Source of the DNA: a virus | Direction: 5' to 3' (one strand) | Virus record (IMG/VR): IMGVR_UViG_3300030098_003049 | Coordinates: 1-30,763 of that record | DNA length: 30,763 nucleotides | Shown here: positions 13,032 to 21,368 of the stretch, one piece after another | Layout of the letters: the number at the start of each line of letters is the position of its first letter | Numbering within the stretch: the stretch's first letter is position 1 | The notes under the pieces: model-generated | Databases searched by the model: none | Told to the model about the DNA's origin: nothing | What the model saw: only the letters and a program-made list of their open reading frames with translations | Program-made: the position numbers and the translations under genes

Positions 13032-15424
13032 TAACTCATACCAAAATTGCCACCTCTACGGACAGCTTCTTTAATTGATTCTGCAAGTTCTCCCTCAACA
13101 AAATCTTGCGTCATAACATTACCTGTTACATTTACAACAACACCCCCAGTAGAACCAGTTTCATTCATTTCATTTAAGGTTTCTAAACCTATTGAATCTA
13201 CAGCGTCTCTTCTTAAAATAAACTCACCACGTTCAGCCTCTATCATAGTGCCTCCTTGAAAGTGACGTTTTCCTCCAATATATCCACCTAATTCTGCCTG
13301 TAAGCCAGTTTGGGCATTTTGTGCTTTCATATTATCTATTTGTTCTTGTATTTTCATTACTTGAGCAGCACCTAATAATGAAAGTCTTATCATCTCCACT
13401 GGGTTATTAAGAGCTTTTGTTACAGCTTCTATAGTATTAACTATAGCCATACCCTGTTGGATTCGTGCCGCTACTATTGCTGTCTTTTTATTAGCAGCAA
13501 ATACAGCACCTGCAGCACTTACAGTGTCCTTAGCTAGTTGCCATTTTTGTTTTCCAGTCATTTTATCTAAAGCTATAACCCCCCTATTTGCTTCCATTTC
13601 TTTCTTTATTGTTGCAATTAATCTTTCTTTTTGAACAATCTTTTCAATAATTAATTGAACTTCGGTCTCATCCCCTGATGCTAAAGCTCCTTGCAATTCT
13701 ACATTATCTTCTAAAACTGCTAATAATTCACCATTATTAGTAATTACACCAGCTTGTACAGCTTCAAATATTCCTGAATCTTTTATAAAACCATCAAAAA
13801 AGTCACTACTAAAACCAGTAGCATCTATAAAATCTTGTTTAAATTTTTCATTAGCTGGTGCGTTTCTTTCTACAGCGGCATTATACTCGTCTAAAGCCTC
13901 AGCTGCATCTTTATATTTTGTATTATTTAATATATGAGAAGTATCTAAAAGCACTTCTTTATATCTTTGGTGAGCTGAAATAGCGGCATCGACATCATCT
14001 GTGTATCCCAAAGTTGCTTGGTCAGCTTTATCTAATTTATCAGCAGCCTCATTATAAGTAGCAGCCAAATCAAGAGTATCCTGAGAAAGCTCTTTAACTA
14101 TAGGCGGTAGTGTGAGCTCATTAAGTGCACCAATAAAATCTTTGTCAAAACTAGCTGCTGTAAATCTTAATAAGGCATTTCCTTCTTTTAATTTGTCGTG
14201 AAACTTTGTTAATTGAGTAACACCATTATCAAGGTCCATTTTTTTAATAGAGCCTTTATATTTATCTAAAGCCTTGTTAGCACCCTCAGTTTCTTCTTCT
14301 GTCGCTTCAAACCAACCCATCCATTCCATAAGAGCTACACCAGCAGTTCCTATAGCTAAAATTATAGCACCAATACCACCTGTGCTTGTAACTAAGGCTT
14401 TTCCAAAAACTTTTAATGAACCTGCTGCACCTATTGCAGCAGTTCCTGTTGCTTTAAGAGCAGCTGCGTGAGCTGTTGCAAAAGCGGTAGCTATAGCAGT
14501 CTTAGTTCTAAGTACGACTACACCAGCTTGCCACAAAGCCAAAGCTGTTGTTGCTGAAATAACAAATTCTACAAATTTTCTAATTGGTGCACCTTCTAAT
14601 TGTTTATTCCATTTTGTAAAAGTTTTTATAATTGGATTAAGACCTGTAGATAAAGTCTCACCTAAAGATTCTTGTAAATCACCCATACCATTTTGGAATT
14701 TAACTAATTCAGAGGCTGACATTTGTCCTAATAATTTTGCTAATCCACCGTATTTAGATTGGCTTTGAGCTAAGATTTGTTGAATTTTTTGTTCTTTAGA
14801 GGCTGAAGCATCAATCATAATACCATATCTTGATAATGCGTTTGTTGAAGAGCCAAATGATTTAGCAACTAATAACGCAGCAGAATTAAGGTCCATACCT
14901 TGACCTTCAGCTAAATCTAATGTTGCAGTTGCTAATTGTTTAGTTTGTTCAATATTTGCACCATAAGCACCAAATTGTGACATCATACTATTAATATGCT
15001 CATCACCAAATCTTGTTACTTGTTGTAGTGAGCTTGAATATGTATCTAAGGCTTGTGCTCCGCTAGAGCCAAATTGTAACCCTAATCTTGCAACACTTTC
15101 TTCTTGTTTTCCAAATGAAGCAATATTTTTTGCTACTGCCGCTGATACTAAACCCATACCAAAAGAAACAAGTAATAATTTAGAACGCATAGTAGCTAAA
15201 GAGTTATTTAATAACCTACCTTTATTTGTAATGTCAGCAAAACCATCTCCAACACCTTTATTTCCTATTGTAGTCTTTTTTAACTCAGTATTTAATTTTT
15301 TAAATTGTGCAGTAGCTTTTCTTGCTCTTGTTGTGGTTTGTTCTTGTAAAGTTTTTAATTGTTTTAGTGTTTGGATTAAATTCTGGTCATCCGCCCTAAA
15401 CTTTATAATAATATCATCAGCCAT
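13031..15424 (-). CDS. Tape measure protein
   Basis: The 797-residue protein sits straight after the tail chaperone pair and starts with a long coiled-coil (about 14-50, TLKQLKTLQEQTTTRARKATAQFKKL in parts). It has two hydrophobic stretches (about 81-97 LLLVSFGMGLVSAAVAK and 350-371 GIGAIILAIGTAGVALMEWM) separated by Ala/Gln-rich helices. These are the features of tape measure proteins, which set tail length and leave the tail first during DNA injection. By the usual 0.15 nm per residue the tail would be about 120 nm, fitting a siphovirus. It overlaps the next gene by one base (TAATG-type). Confidence 0.9.
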   Translation of the reverse strand: MADDIIIKFRADDQNLIQTLKQLKTLQEQTTTRARKATAQFKKLNTELKKTTIGNKGVGDGFADITNKGRLLNNSLATMRSKLLLVSFGMGLVSAAVAKNIASFGKQEESVARLGLQFGSSGAQALDTYSSSLQQVTRFGDEHINSMMSQFGAYGANIEQTKQLATATLDLAEGQGMDLNSAALLVAKSFGSSTNALSRYGIMIDASASKEQKIQQILAQSQSKYGGLAKLLGQMSASELVKFQNGMGDLQESLGETLSTGLNPIIKTFTKWNKQLEGAPIRKFVEFVISATTALALWQAGVVVLRTKTAIATAFATAHAAALKATGTAAIGAAGSLKVFGKALVTSTGGIGAIILAIGTAGVALMEWMGWFEATEEETEGANKALDKYKGSIKKMDLDNGVTQLTKFHDKLKEGNALLRFTAASFDKDFIGALNELTLPPIVKELSQDTLDLAATYNEAADKLDKADQATLGYTDDVDAAISAHQRYKEVLLDTSHILNNTKYKDAAEALDEYNAAVERNAPANEKFKQDFIDATGFSSDFFDGFIKDSGIFEAVQAGVITNNGELLAVLEDNVELQGALASGDETEVQLIIEKIVQKERLIATIKKEMEANRGVIALDKMTGKQKWQLAKDTVSAAGAVFAANKKTAIVAARIQQGMAIVNTIEAVTKALNNPVEMIRLSLLGAAQVMKIQEQIDNMKAQNAQTGLQAELGGYIGGKRHFQGGTMIEAERGEFILRRDAVDSIGLETLNEMNETGSTGGVVVNVTGNVMTQDFVEGELAESIKEAVRRGGNFGMS

Positions 15425-15880
15425 CTATTTCGCCTCATTTTTAACTTTATCGTACATATCTTTTTCCTTCTTGGCTAAAGCGTGTTTAATTATAAAAAAA
15501 TATTCTATCCATTTAGCAGGTTGTTCACCATAAGAACCTTTATAAGCAGGAGTTCCTGTTTCAATGGAATAAACATACCTATTTATAAGTTTGGTATATT
15601 TTTTGTCTCTTATGTGATTAAAGCAAGTAAAAAAAGGAATCTGAGCTTTTACGTTACTCGTTATATCAAATTCATTTCCTTGAACTTTATTCAATTCAAT
15701 AGTTTCTTCTATAATTAAATCTATTACCGACCAAATATCTTCTTTTGATTTAAATTCTCTTATCTCATAATTACCATTTACTTTTACAGGTAATTGTGCT
15801 TTATAAGGAAATTCACAATATTGGCAGCCTCCACAGCTTTCAGACAATATAGTCAGTTCTACTTGGAGGCTTTCTCTTCC
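15425..15880 (-). CDS. Downstream half of tail assembly chaperone (made by -1 frameshift)
   Basis: This frame has no ATG at its head; the first possible start is a TTG at 15847 without a good SD. It is open upstream to 15904, in the -1 frame of the preceding gene, so it is probably read as a C-terminal extension (GT-like) of that protein. The shifted segment adds GRESLQVELTIL before SESCGGCQYCEFPYK. It has a Cys motif C-x2-C-x2-C at the front, and the rest is helical and Lys-rich. In lambda-type tails the frameshifted product binds the tape measure and tail tube proteins. With the upstream half it would be about 238 residues. If TTG were used alone, 140 residues would be made. Confidence 0.65.
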   Translation of the reverse strand, partial: GRESLQVELTILSESCGGCQYCEFPYKAQLPVKVNGNYEIREFKSKEDIWSVIDLIIEETIELNKVQGNEFDITSNVKAQIPFFTCFNHIRDKKYTKLINRYVYSIETGTPAYKGSYGEQPAKWIEYFFIIKHALAKKEKDMYDKVKNEAK

Positions 15881-15904
15881 CCCACAAGATAAAAATTCTG
15901 CATT
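15818..15904 (-). promoter_or_regulatory. Predicted programmed -1 frameshift site with stem-loop or pseudoknot
   Basis: On the - strand mRNA the two frames overlap between 15904 and 15861. In that window is GTG GGG GAA (five Gs at 15883-15879), which allows the P-site GGG tRNA to re-pair after slipping back one base. Five bases beyond the GAA codon, AGCCTCCA (15871-15864) pairs perfectly with TGGAGGCT (15833-15826). The loop segment ATATTG (15850-15845) can pair with CAATAT (15823-15818), giving an H-type pseudoknot. Spacing matches known -1 stimulators. The slippery heptamer is not the canonical X-XXY-YYZ, so efficiency is uncertain. Confidence 0.6.
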
Positions 15905-16140
15905 TTAGTAAATATTTCAATCTTATCTTGTAGTGTTAAGGTTTTTAAAAATTCATCAGATGTATCGCCATCAACACCTAAACGAATCCATTTTGTCATT
16001 GTAGAGTGCATCATTTTTACCCCAGCAACATCACCTTTTTCCGTATAATCGTATTGAACCGCATCGAACATTTCATCTCTATCATCTATAGATACATCCT
16101 TTAACTTAATTTTCTTTCCAGATTTAAGTTTGAATTCCAT
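15859..16140 (-). CDS. Tail assembly chaperone, upstream half (G-like)
   Basis: The 93-residue protein is mostly charged, and starts MEFKLKSGKKIKLKDVSIDDRDEMFDAV (in parts), a beta strand pair then helices. This is the usual start of siphovirus tail chaperones (lambda gpG-like), which keep the tape measure soluble during tail assembly. It lies just before the tape measure gene and after the major tail gene, as in other siphoviruses. Near its end a slippery G-run lets some ribosomes move to the -1 frame and add the downstream 151 residues. Confidence 0.7.
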   Translation of the reverse strand: MEFKLKSGKKIKLKDVSIDDRDEMFDAVQYDYTEKGDVAGVKMMHSTMTKWIRLGVDGDTSDEFLKTLTLQDKIEIFTKMQNFYLVGEEKASK

Positions 16141-16144
16141 TATA

Positions 16145-16294
16145 TTATTCCTTATCTTGTTTTTTAACTACCTTTTTAGGTTTTTCTTTTTTGACACCTA
16201 CTTCTTTCCAACCATTAGAAAGTAATCTTTCAATAACTTCTTCATCGTTAGACTTTTTTGGTTTCAAATAACCTTCTTTAGTAAAACTTCTCAT
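16145..16294 (-). CDS. Small Lys-rich protein, 49 aa
   Basis: It is too short to stand out by length, but starts at ATG 16294 after an SD (AAGGAGAA), ten bases after the major tail protein stop, and ends with TAA five bases before the chaperone gene. It has a helix EEVIERLLSNGWKEVGV and then a basic tail (KKEKPKKVVKKQDKE). It resembles small tail proteins or the C-terminal basic tails of head-associated proteins elsewhere in this genome (24634-24834). No function is known. Confidence 0.6.
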   Translation of the reverse strand: MRSFTKEGYLKPKKSNDEEVIERLLSNGWKEVGVKKEKPKKVVKKQDKE

Positions 16295-16303
16295 TTATTC
16301 TCC

Positions 16304-17404
16304 TTATGCTGCGTTATCGCCACCTAATAAGTGTAAAGTATTTCCTGATGAAGGAGCTAATACTTTAGCTTCAAAATTCACCATAGCCACATCATCACTT
16401 GAAACTTCACAAGATGTTAATTTAGCTTTTCCTGCCCATATTCCAAATTTTCCTGTTGAACTTGCACCAAAAAATACACCTGTAGGTGTTTCTGTGGTTC
16501 CAGCAACTGCAACATCTGCCATATATAATGTTAAATATGAATCTTCTGCCGCATCTCTAAAAGCCTCAACCATTTGGTCTGTTTCATTATCGTATTTAAC
16601 AGAACCTCCATAAGTAATAGAAAGCTCAGGCAATGCTTTTGCCCATACTTCAGGCTCTCCGTTTGCTCCTGTTGCTCCTAAAAATTGAGTAGGACAATCG
16701 ATAGCAAAATTAAATGTTTTAAATAATGGAGTTATATCATCTTGTGAAGCTGTTCCTTTAACATCTATATTTCTTTGGCTTAAATTACTTAAATATAAGA
16801 AATTTGTACCAATAGCAGCATTGTCTGTCATTGTAACCGCACCTTTTGTTGGTGTAGATTGTGTTTGGAATGTAGCAGTATAGTTAAATCTTCCTGCCGC
16901 ACTATCCATATCAGCATCTATTGAAAAGTTTGTACAAGTACAACTTTTTAAAGAATATGAATCTGCTGCTGTTGGAGCTTGAAAATATACTGATAACAAA
17001 TAAGCGAAATCAGTTGCTCCACTTGGGTCATCGCCCACTTTAAAATTAAGCCCTTGATAACTACCAAGTGTTAAAACACTATCACTACCTGTTCCACCGT
17101 CAAATTCGTCTCCTGTTGCACTTTCGCACATCATAACCCACATTTCTTGTGTTAATCTACCTGATAAGGTAAATTCTGTTACTACTCTTTTTGTTGATGA
17201 AAATATTTGGTCAAATTCAGCTATTCTGCTTGAACCTGTTCTCATCTCAAACTCTTGTTGTGGATTAAATGGAGGTAGTGTAATACCTTCCACATCCACT
17301 CTGTGATAATTCGCATCATCATTATTAAATGTTCCTGTAGTAGTTTCTACTGCTAAATATACAGAAAACTGCTTACCTGAATAAGTTGTACTATTTAATG
17401 CCAT
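16304..17404 (-). CDS. Major tail (tube) protein
   Basis: The 366-residue protein sits before the chaperone/tape measure genes and after the tail terminator candidate, the normal place of the tube protein. It is beta-rich and Thr/Ser-rich, with GKQFSVYLAVETTTG at the start, GITLPPFNPQQEFEMRTGSSR near 40 (in parts), TEFTLSGRLTQEMW, FSIDADMDSAAGRFNYTATFQTQ and a C-terminal CEVSSDDVAMVNFEAKVLA. The paired strands around FEAKVLA fit a tube protein of the phage tail/T6SS Hcp fold group. SD AAGGAGG lies next to a hairpin in the leader. Confidence 0.72.
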   Translation of the reverse strand: MALNSTTYSGKQFSVYLAVETTTGTFNNDDANYHRVDVEGITLPPFNPQQEFEMRTGSSRIAEFDQIFSSTKRVVTEFTLSGRLTQEMWVMMCESATGDEFDGGTGSDSVLTLGSYQGLNFKVGDDPSGATDFAYLLSVYFQAPTAADSYSLKSCTCTNFSIDADMDSAAGRFNYTATFQTQSTPTKGAVTMTDNAAIGTNFLYLSNLSQRNIDVKGTASQDDITPLFKTFNFAIDCPTQFLGATGANGEPEVWAKALPELSITYGGSVKYDNETDQMVEAFRDAAEDSYLTLYMADVAVAGTTETPTGVFFGASSTGKFGIWAGKAKLTSCEVSSDDVAMVNFEAKVLAPSSGNTLHLLGGDNAA

Positions 17405-17416
17405 TTTTTCCTCCTT

Positions 17417-17442
17417 GGCATAATTTTAAGTTATTTTATGCC
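17417..17442 (-). promoter_or_regulatory. Hairpin abutting the SD of the major tail gene
   Basis: GGCATAA (17417-17423) pairs with TTATGCC (17436-17442), a perfect 7-bp stem with a 12-base loop. On the - strand it stands directly before the AAGGAGG SD (17416-17410) of the major tail protein gene, in a 62-base gap, the largest gap on this side of the tail module. It could stabilise the mRNA 5' end or set translation level. There is no U-run for a terminator. Confidence 0.4.
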
Positions 17443-17466
17443 TGTAATTTAGTTATTATTTGTTAA

Positions 17467-17901
17467 TTATCCAATATTACCTACGTGACTACATTGCCAC
17501 TCCATTTCAACTGTATGAATACCATCTCCTTGTTCTGCATTTATCTGCGTAGATTGGATTTTGCAATTCAATGCTGTTGTGCTATCAGATAAAGTCATTA
17601 TTACATTATCGTGAATCAAAGCCTCAATTCGTGACGTATACCTTAATATATGGTCTATAGTCTTCGTATTTATCATTTTTTCATCAAAATAATATATTAA
17701 TTTTATATTATATTGTCTTTCTTCAGAATCTGTCATTAAAGTAAGTAAACTTGAAGATTCTGGGACAATTCTCAAATATTGGGAGCCGTGCATTTTATCA
17801 TAACCTACACAAGTAGGTAAAGCTCCCTTAAATTCTGTTTTTATAACGCTTTCTAGTTTATCTAATATATTCTTAAAGTTATTAGTAAAAGTTACTGCCA
17901 T
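17467..17901 (-). CDS. Tail terminator/completion protein candidate
   Basis: The 144-residue protein is mixed alpha/beta. It has an initial helix (NNFKNILDKLESVIKTEFKG), then strands with RIVPESSSLLT, EERQYNIKLIYYFDEK, a helix HILRYTSRIEALIHDN, and paired strands at the end (CKIQSTQINAE, HTVEMEWQCSHVG). This alternation matches tail terminator (lambda gpU-like or gp17-like) proteins. Its place just ahead of the major tail protein supports the call. It starts at a TAATG overlap with the preceding connector gene. Confidence 0.55.
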   Translation of the reverse strand: MAVTFTNNFKNILDKLESVIKTEFKGALPTCVGYDKMHGSQYLRIVPESSSLLTLMTDSEERQYNIKLIYYFDEKMINTKTIDHILRYTSRIEALIHDNVIMTLSDSTTALNCKIQSTQINAEQGDGIHTVEMEWQCSHVGNIG

Positions 17902-18887
17902 TAATATAATCTTCCATATTTTCTAATTCTTGTCATTTTTACTGATTTTCCACTTGAAGCATCTACATCTTCATATTTACCAAATACTTCTATTTCCCAT
18001 TCATCAGGTGTTCCAGAAACATTTGCAGTAGAACCTGAATCAGGGTTCATATCTTCACCAGCAAATCTTATTTGTAAACCACTTGCTAAAGATTGGTAAT
18101 CTCCATTTATTATTTCATCAGTAACTACTTGTGTACTTTTAAGTTTATCTCCATCTTTAACATAAACGCTATATTTTGCTGTACCTATTCTACCACCTGT
18201 AGTAATGATTACTTTAATTAAATCATAGCTACCAGTCCATTCACCTCTAGTATCAACAGGTCTAATAGAACCATCAGTATAAGACACATCTCTAATAACG
18301 CCTTGAGATGAATCTCTTGTGACTTGAAAACTTAAAGCAGCCTTACCTTCATTTATATTTTCAATATTCATCATAGCTTCTTCCATAAGAGCATTAGCAA
18401 GTTCACTATTAGGGTCGTGGCTTTTAATCATAAAATTAGCAGCAATCAAAGATGTTGTTCTTATAATCAAGTAATCAAAGTTTCCACTTTTATCTTTAAA
18501 TGCTTCTCTTGGCATATTAGGGTCTAACATACTATCAAGGTATCTACTTGCATCAGTTCTGTACTGTGTAACCATAGCAGTAAATTCTTCTCCTGCTTCC
18601 ATTAGTTTATCAGCAGGATTACTAGCAGAATAATAATAAAGCACATCTTCAGCAGAATTATAAAACCACTCTCCCTCAACATTTAAATCAGTATGTGCTG
18701 ATTGAGCAGGTCCTAAGTCCTCTCCATCTGCAAATAATTGAGTTACTAAACCACTATTATGAGCAGCATATTTATTACTTGTAACTTCTGTCCAACCATA
18801 AATAGATTTTTTATTATCAAAACTATCAAGTTGAGGAAATACTCTCTTTAATTCTTTATGTGTACAATATATTGGTGCTGTAGCCAT
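17901..18887 (-). CDS. Head-tail connector/adaptor-like protein, 328 aa
   Basis: The first part reads IYCTHKELKRVFPQLDSFDNKKSIYGW, then a long insert, and later QYRTDASRYLDSMLDPNMPREAF and a helix TTSLIAANFMIKSHDPNSELANALMEEAMMNIENI (in parts). An N-terminal Y-C-T-x-x-E-L form and a helix bundle with DASRYLD are common to gp6-like head-tail adaptor proteins that sit under the portal. The C-terminal 130 residues (VRDVSYTDGSIRPVDTRGEWTGSYD to the end) are beta-rich, with DGDKLKSTQVV. It has an SD AGGAGGAAG inside the preceding 19-residue gene. The call is moderate, as the adaptor part is small relative to the whole. Confidence 0.45.
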   Translation of the reverse strand: MATAPIYCTHKELKRVFPQLDSFDNKKSIYGWTEVTSNKYAAHNSGLVTQLFADGEDLGPAQSAHTDLNVEGEWFYNSAEDVLYYYSASNPADKLMEAGEEFTAMVTQYRTDASRYLDSMLDPNMPREAFKDKSGNFDYLIIRTTSLIAANFMIKSHDPNSELANALMEEAMMNIENINEGKAALSFQVTRDSSQGVIRDVSYTDGSIRPVDTRGEWTGSYDLIKVIITTGGRIGTAKYSVYVKDGDKLKSTQVVTDEIINGDYQSLASGLQIRFAGEDMNPDSGSTANVSGTPDEWEIEVFGKYEDVDASSGKSVKMTRIRKYGRLY

Positions 18888-18946
18888 TACTTCCTCCTGT
18901 ATTTAGTCTTAGTCTTTTTAGTTTTTTTCTTTTTCTTATATGGCAT
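18887..18946 (-). CDS. 19-residue highly basic peptide
   Basis: The frame MPYKKKKKTKKTKTKYRRK runs from ATG 18946 to TAA 18887. It begins one base after the stop of the upstream virion gene and ends in a TAATG overlap with the connector gene. About two thirds of the residues are Lys or Arg. The SD AGGAGG of the connector lies in its final codons, so translation of this peptide could steer connector synthesis. It may also be a DNA- or capsid-binding peptide. Its own SD is weak (TTAGGT), so this is less certain than its neighbours. Confidence 0.45.
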   Translation of the reverse strand: MPYKKKKKTKKTKTKYRRK

Positions 18947-18947
18947 T

Positions 18948-20564
18948 TTATACATAACCTAATATTTCTACTTCTGCATCTATTTTAGAATTACAGCTTC
19001 TTGCAGCTATTGTTCTTAAAATATTACTTGAGGTTATACCACCACTATGAGCCGAATCATAATTAAAACTTACCACAAACTCAGCGTTAGGAGGACCTGT
19101 AAAATCTAAAGCTCCAGTTTCATAATTTATAGAACCTGTTGCAACGCCTAAAAGATTACCTTTACCATCATCATAACTAAAAATAGCTTTATTAGTTTTT
19201 GTGGTACTATATACTTTATCTGTAAGAGTATCATCAGGTAATTTTCCTGCTACTGGGTCCTCTATAGATGTAACAGCAGGGATTCTACCAACTCCAAATG
19301 GTGTTGTTCCTGAACTTGGAGCCTCTAATAATATAGCAGAATTTCTTGTTCTTGTATCTGATGTAAATCTAATATCACCATCTATTATACCTACAGTAAC
19401 TTTCTTTTCAAATAAGTTTCCTGCTGTATAAAATTGAGCATCAAGTGCTGCTTGAATCTTACTTATAATACCATTATTACCTCCAAAGTTTACATTAGAA
19501 GTATCTGTTGTAAATGATAAACTAGCAAATGTACTACCACCATCAACGGTTATATTAAAAGCGTAATCTGTTGAAACTGCTAATCCCGAATTTGTTGTAG
19601 ATGTAATTCCAGATAAACCAAATTCTTGATAACCTTTATTGTAGAATTTCATAGCAAAAGAACCTTTAACTATACCTGATGCAACATCATCAGAAGTTCT
19701 TCCATAACCAAATAAGTTTTGCGAAGTATATCTTCCACTTTTATTTGTTTGAGCTATACCTAAAGCATTAGCATCATCGTGATATTTATTATAATCTTCT
19801 TGTGTATTAAACCAAGGAAAATAAACTTTAGCATTAACTACAACACCATTAGTAGAATCAGTTTGAGCATCTTTATCTGCTGTAATTGAACCGTGAACAC
19901 CTCTTTCTACAACCATAGTAGTTGAATTAGTTATAGATTCAACTTTCATAATTTCTATATTAGTAGCAGTAGTACCTGTAGTAGAACCTACTTGAATCAA
20001 ATCTCCAACTTTAAAATAATCTGTATCATCAACAACAAATGTAGTGGTATCATTTTCTAATGCTGTTGCAATATCAACTACAGCAGCACCATATAATTTA
20101 CCATTATTAACATCATAACCACCTTTATTATCAATAGTTTTAGCGTTAGCTGCTGAATGACTGTTTTCATAACTTACTAACCATTGGCTTGGTAAAACCA
20201 TAAATTCATTTCCTCCAAGCAAATAAGAAAAATCTCTTCTTGTACTTGCTCCGTCGCCACTTATATCAATGCTATTTAAAGCATCAGTATTAGAACTGTC
20301 TGCCCAATCTGTTGTTTGAAATTGAAGTTCAACTCCTACTGGTGAATTGTTTTTTATAACTACTAGTTTAGAACCTGAAAGCCTTGCTCCAGCATCACCA
20401 GCAATAGATGCAGCAAGACCAAATGAAGCAATATTTTTAAATGTATTACTATTATCAACAATTTGTTTTGTAGTAACAACCTCTTCGTATTGTTTTGTCA
20501 TACTGCAAAGATAATCTCCATCATCACTTGCTTTTATTTCTAAATTTGTTTCTAATCTTGCCAT
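18948..20564 (-). CDS. Virion structural protein candidate, 538 aa
   Basis: A Ser/Thr/Gly/Asn-rich, beta-rich protein with no membrane segment. It opens ARLETNLEIKASDDGDYLCSMTKQYEEVV and has segments such as TTFVVDDTDYFKVGDLIQVGS (a short beta domain typical of tail or head fibres) and KAIFSYDDGKGNLLGVATGSINYETGALDFTGPP (in parts). It lies in the late structural operon between fibre candidates and the connector, with SD AAGGAGAAG. A role as head fibre, tail fibre or decoration protein is possible; the exact family is not recognised. Confidence 0.5.
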   Translation of the reverse strand: MARLETNLEIKASDDGDYLCSMTKQYEEVVTTKQIVDNSNTFKNIASFGLAASIAGDAGARLSGSKLVVIKNNSPVGVELQFQTTDWADSSNTDALNSIDISGDGASTRRDFSYLLGGNEFMVLPSQWLVSYENSHSAANAKTIDNKGGYDVNNGKLYGAAVVDIATALENDTTTFVVDDTDYFKVGDLIQVGSTTGTTATNIEIMKVESITNSTTMVVERGVHGSITADKDAQTDSTNGVVVNAKVYFPWFNTQEDYNKYHDDANALGIAQTNKSGRYTSQNLFGYGRTSDDVASGIVKGSFAMKFYNKGYQEFGLSGITSTTNSGLAVSTDYAFNITVDGGSTFASLSFTTDTSNVNFGGNNGIISKIQAALDAQFYTAGNLFEKKVTVGIIDGDIRFTSDTRTRNSAILLEAPSSGTTPFGVGRIPAVTSIEDPVAGKLPDDTLTDKVYSTTKTNKAIFSYDDGKGNLLGVATGSINYETGALDFTGPPNAEFVVSFNYDSAHSGGITSSNILRTIAARSCNSKIDAEVEILGYV

Positions 20565-20573
20565 TACTTCTCC

Positions 20574-21353
20574 TTATCTAAAATGGTATAAAACCTGTGC
20601 GTTAATATTAATATCGTCTGTATTTGTTTCGTTTTCAACAAAAAAAGCAAGAACTTTACCTGCATTAACATTTGCGGACTGTATTGTTAGTGCTGTTTGT
20701 TTAACAACTCCACTATCTACTGCGGTTGCTTGACCATCTGCAATAACTGCTCCAGCACTCAAGTCTCCGTCATCAGTATCACCATTATTTGATATTGTAT
20801 AACTCATTAAATGGTAATTTAAAACACAATCTGTTGCTTGGTCAGTAGATGCAAAAACTTTTACTGCGTCTACTGTTATATTTATAGGAACATTAAAAAG
20901 CATACAAACGAGGTCTTCATCTCCTAAAATTCCAGTAGTTAATGGGTTTGTGCCAGTTCCAGCAACTTTTTCCGCTGGTGTTCCACCAAAATTCATACCA
21001 CCTAAAGGAACATAATTATGATAACCTGCACCTGAAGGAACTATTCTATATCCTTTATATGATAAAATTTGAGTATTAGCAGCTGTTGCTGTGCTTCCAA
21101 TTTTTACTAAAGTATTACTACTATCAACTTTTAATACATAATTACCTGCTACATCTCTAACAGCAAAAGCTGATGTACTATCGTCATTTTGTGGATATAC
21201 TAATAAATTATCATCACTTACTGATAAACAACTTGCTGTTCCTTCCCCATCTTCTATAATTGAAACAACATTTGAAACTCCGTTTGTTTCATCTCTTACT
21301 TTTAATAAACTTTTATATGTATTAGCTGGTGATTTTCCTCGTAAACTTCCCAT
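20574..21353 (-). CDS. Virion protein, head or fibre candidate, 259 aa
   Basis: The start MGSLRGKSPANTYKSLLKVRDETNGVS then a short repeat of GYRIVPSGAGYHNYVPLGG is typical of marine phage fibre or head proteins. The C-terminal domain (about 140-259) is beta-rich, with AGTGTN...DEDLVCMLFNVPINITVDAVKVFAS then LSAGAVIADGQATAVDSG and a final VLYHFR. The same overall layout is found in the next protein (21369-22334) and in 24123-24641, so these may be related virion proteins with a C-terminal jelly-roll-like domain. The call is by context. Confidence 0.45.
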   Translation of the reverse strand: MGSLRGKSPANTYKSLLKVRDETNGVSNVVSIIEDGEGTASCLSVSDDNLLVYPQNDDSTSAFAVRDVAGNYVLKVDSSNTLVKIGSTATAANTQILSYKGYRIVPSGAGYHNYVPLGGMNFGGTPAEKVAGTGTNPLTTGILGDEDLVCMLFNVPINITVDAVKVFASTDQATDCVLNYHLMSYTISNNGDTDDGDLSAGAVIADGQATAVDSGVVKQTALTIQSANVNAGKVLAFFVENETNTDDININAQVLYHFR

Positions 21354-21368
21354 AATTATCCTTTATTT

